Shown here: in pieces, positions 6,458-7,505 of the stretch
Layout of the letters: each line of letters starts with the position of its first letter
How positions within the stretch are numbered: position 1 is the stretch's first letter
Assembly (NCBI GenBank): GCA_937959095.1
Contig: CALGLY010000779.1
Span: 1-7,505 of the forward strand
Length of the DNA: 7,505 nt
Direction of reading: 5' to 3'
Origin: an uncultured Saprospiraceae bacterium
GTDB lineage: Bacteria; Bacteroidota; Bacteroidia; Chitinophagales; Saprospiraceae
Position numbers and translations under genes: made by a program
The notes under the pieces: model-generated
Database searches by the model: none
What the model was told of the DNA's origin: nothing
The model's input: only the letters and a program-made list of their open reading frames with translations

Positions 6458-6480
6458 TGATTTATTCATCGAATAAGTCA
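6458..6480. terminator. AT-rich hairpin at the convergent gene ends (possible weak bidirectional terminator)
   Basis: TGATTTATTC (6458-6467) and GAATAAGTCA (6471-6480) form a 10-bp stem with one G-T wobble and a three-base loop. It begins two bases after the response regulator stop and covers the last codons and stop of the opposing AAA gene. The stem is AT-rich and no clear T-run follows on either strand, so intrinsic termination is doubtful. It is the only hairpin candidate between the convergent genes. Confidence 0.3.
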
Positions 6481-7505
6481 TCCAAGGTCAAAACGTTCTG
6501 TACTAAGCCTAAACTATGCGGATTGTGTTGCAGTCCAAAAGTAGTGAGTATAACCCAAGTAAGTTGCTTTTTAGTGTTTGTTGCTCCGCGAAAAACACTT
6601 GCTTTATTACGAAGTTCTTCGGCATAAGCTTTGGTCATGCTGAAGCTTTCATTGTAAAATTTCACCTCAATTAAATTGATAACGTGATCGTTTCTATCAA
6701 TCAATAAATCAATTTGCGCGCCCTTATTTGTTGCTGTACCTTTTTTATAAAAGGACGAAGAACGAGAATAGATTCCTGAAATACCCAATGCTTTTTTGAT
6801 TTGCGGAATGTGTTTTAGACAAATATTCTCAAAAGCATAACCACTCCACGTCTTGAAAGACTGGGTTTGGCTCAATTGTTGCCAAATAGCATTGCCTTCA
6901 TGGATATTGTCCTCAATGAATTGCAGATAGAAAAGCGAGTATTCATCCGTCAAACGGTAGAGTTTTTCCTTCTTTTTCTTATTGAACGGGTGATAGATGG
7001 ATATAAAACCTGAATGTTCTAGTTCTTCCAAGGTCTTTGTGAGACCGCCGCCATTCGAGATATTACCATTTTTCATCAATTGCAAACGGGTAAGTCCTTG
7101 CCGACTTTGCGCTAAGGTTCGAATAATCTGGATGTGCTTATCTGCATTCGAGAAAAGCGATGGGTATAAGCGCGTAAATTCCTGCTTCAAGATACCATTT
7201 TGCGAAAAACAAACTTGCTCGATGTTTTGAACGGCACTTCGGCCTGCTTCTAAGGCATTGAGATAATGCGGAATGCCACCCATTGCCATGTAAATCTGGA
7301 CAATCTGATAGCGATCAAAATAGACTTCTTGGTTTTTTAAATAAGCTTCAGTTTCACTCAGCGTGAATGGAGCTAAATAGATAGACCGCGTGATGCGATT
7401 GTGCAAACCTCCTGTGTGATTGACCACTTTCTGAATCATCCATGAAGTGGCAGAACCACATATCACGACTACAATATTTTGTTTCACCGCCCAACTATTC
7501 CAGAA
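6462..7505 (-). CDS. AAA ATPase with DUF234-like PD-(D/E)XK C-terminal domain (5' end outside window)
   Basis: The frame is open to the right edge, so this is the C-terminal 347 residues; the GTG at 7487 is internal, because the sequence continues upstream with FWNSWA. In fragment numbering, VICGSATSW (14-22) is the sensor-1 strand and GGIPHYL (76-82) is typical of the ATPase_2 family. A winged-helix-like segment lies at about 124-170 (LTKTLEELEHSGFI 155-168), followed by YRLTDEYSLFYLQF (183-196). The tail has GYAFENICL (222-230) and a nuclease-like core: Asp266 in QIDLLIDR and E280-V-K282 in LIEVKF, the D...ExK pattern of PD-(D/E)XK enzymes. Walker A and B lie off the window. Known: proteins of this type are widespread in Bacteroidota and archaea, often in many copies, with no well-established role. 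It is convergent with the two-component operon, 5 bp apart, and is probably functionally separate from the transporter. Confidence 0.9.
   Translation of the reverse strand, partial: FWNSWAVKQNIVVVICGSATSWMIQKVVNHTGGLHNRITRSIYLAPFTLSETEAYLKNQEVYFDRYQIVQIYMAMGGIPHYLNALEAGRSAVQNIEQVCFSQNGILKQEFTRLYPSLFSNADKHIQIIRTLAQSRQGLTRLQLMKNGNISNGGGLTKTLEELEHSGFISIYHPFNKKKKEKLYRLTDEYSLFYLQFIEDNIHEGNAIWQQLSQTQSFKTWSGYAFENICLKHIPQIKKALGISGIYSRSSSFYKKGTATNKGAQIDLLIDRNDHVINLIEVKFYNESFSMTKAYAEELRNKASVFRGATNTKKQLTWVILTTFGLQHNPHSLGLVQNVLTLDDLFDE

Noticed and set aside
7485..7487. GTG as the start of a 341-residue protein
   Set aside because: The frame stays open to the right edge and the upstream residues FWNSWA fit the family; the Walker motifs must lie further upstream, so the gene is partial.

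Overview
The window looks like chromosomal DNA from a member of the Bacteroidota. It is moderately AT-rich, its start codons lack convincing Shine-Dalgarno sequences, and TAnnTTTG motifs (the -7 element typical of this phylum) lie in the one divergent intergenic region. The gene families also fit: an ABC permease fused to an M1 peptidase, a LytS/LytTR two-component pair, and an AAA ATPase with a DUF234-like nuclease-fold tail. I cannot name a genus.

Layout. (1) From 3460 leftwards and off the left edge, minus strand, runs a very large gene. It encodes two six-helix ABC-2-type permease modules, a thirteenth membrane helix and a periplasmic M1-family zinc peptidase domain in one chain. I read all 1153 visible codons and found no stop or frameshift; its 3' end is outside the window. 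(2) Upstream of it on the same strand (3551-4447) is its likely ABC ATPase partner, separated by 90 bp that contain a short AT-rich tandem repeat. (3) A 273-bp divergent region (4448-4720) holds candidate promoters in both directions and a set of nested inverted repeats. (4) On the plus strand (4721-6456) a LytS-type sensor histidine kinase and a LytTR response regulator overlap by ATGA. (5) Convergent with them, only 5 bp away, is the 3' portion of an AAA ATPase/DUF234 gene (minus strand, 6462 to beyond 7505), whose ATP-binding N-terminus is off the right edge.

How the genes may work together. The ATPase and permease-peptidase genes almost certainly form one transporter, with the ATPase driving the permease and the peptidase domain facing the periplasm. 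The divergent two-component system shares their promoter region and is the obvious candidate regulator of the transporter, of itself, or of both. That link is inferred from position only. The AAA/DUF234 gene looks like an unrelated neighbour. The most interesting unit is the transporter-protease fusion together with its divergent LytTR system; no conventional mobile element, CRISPR array or RNA gene was seen.
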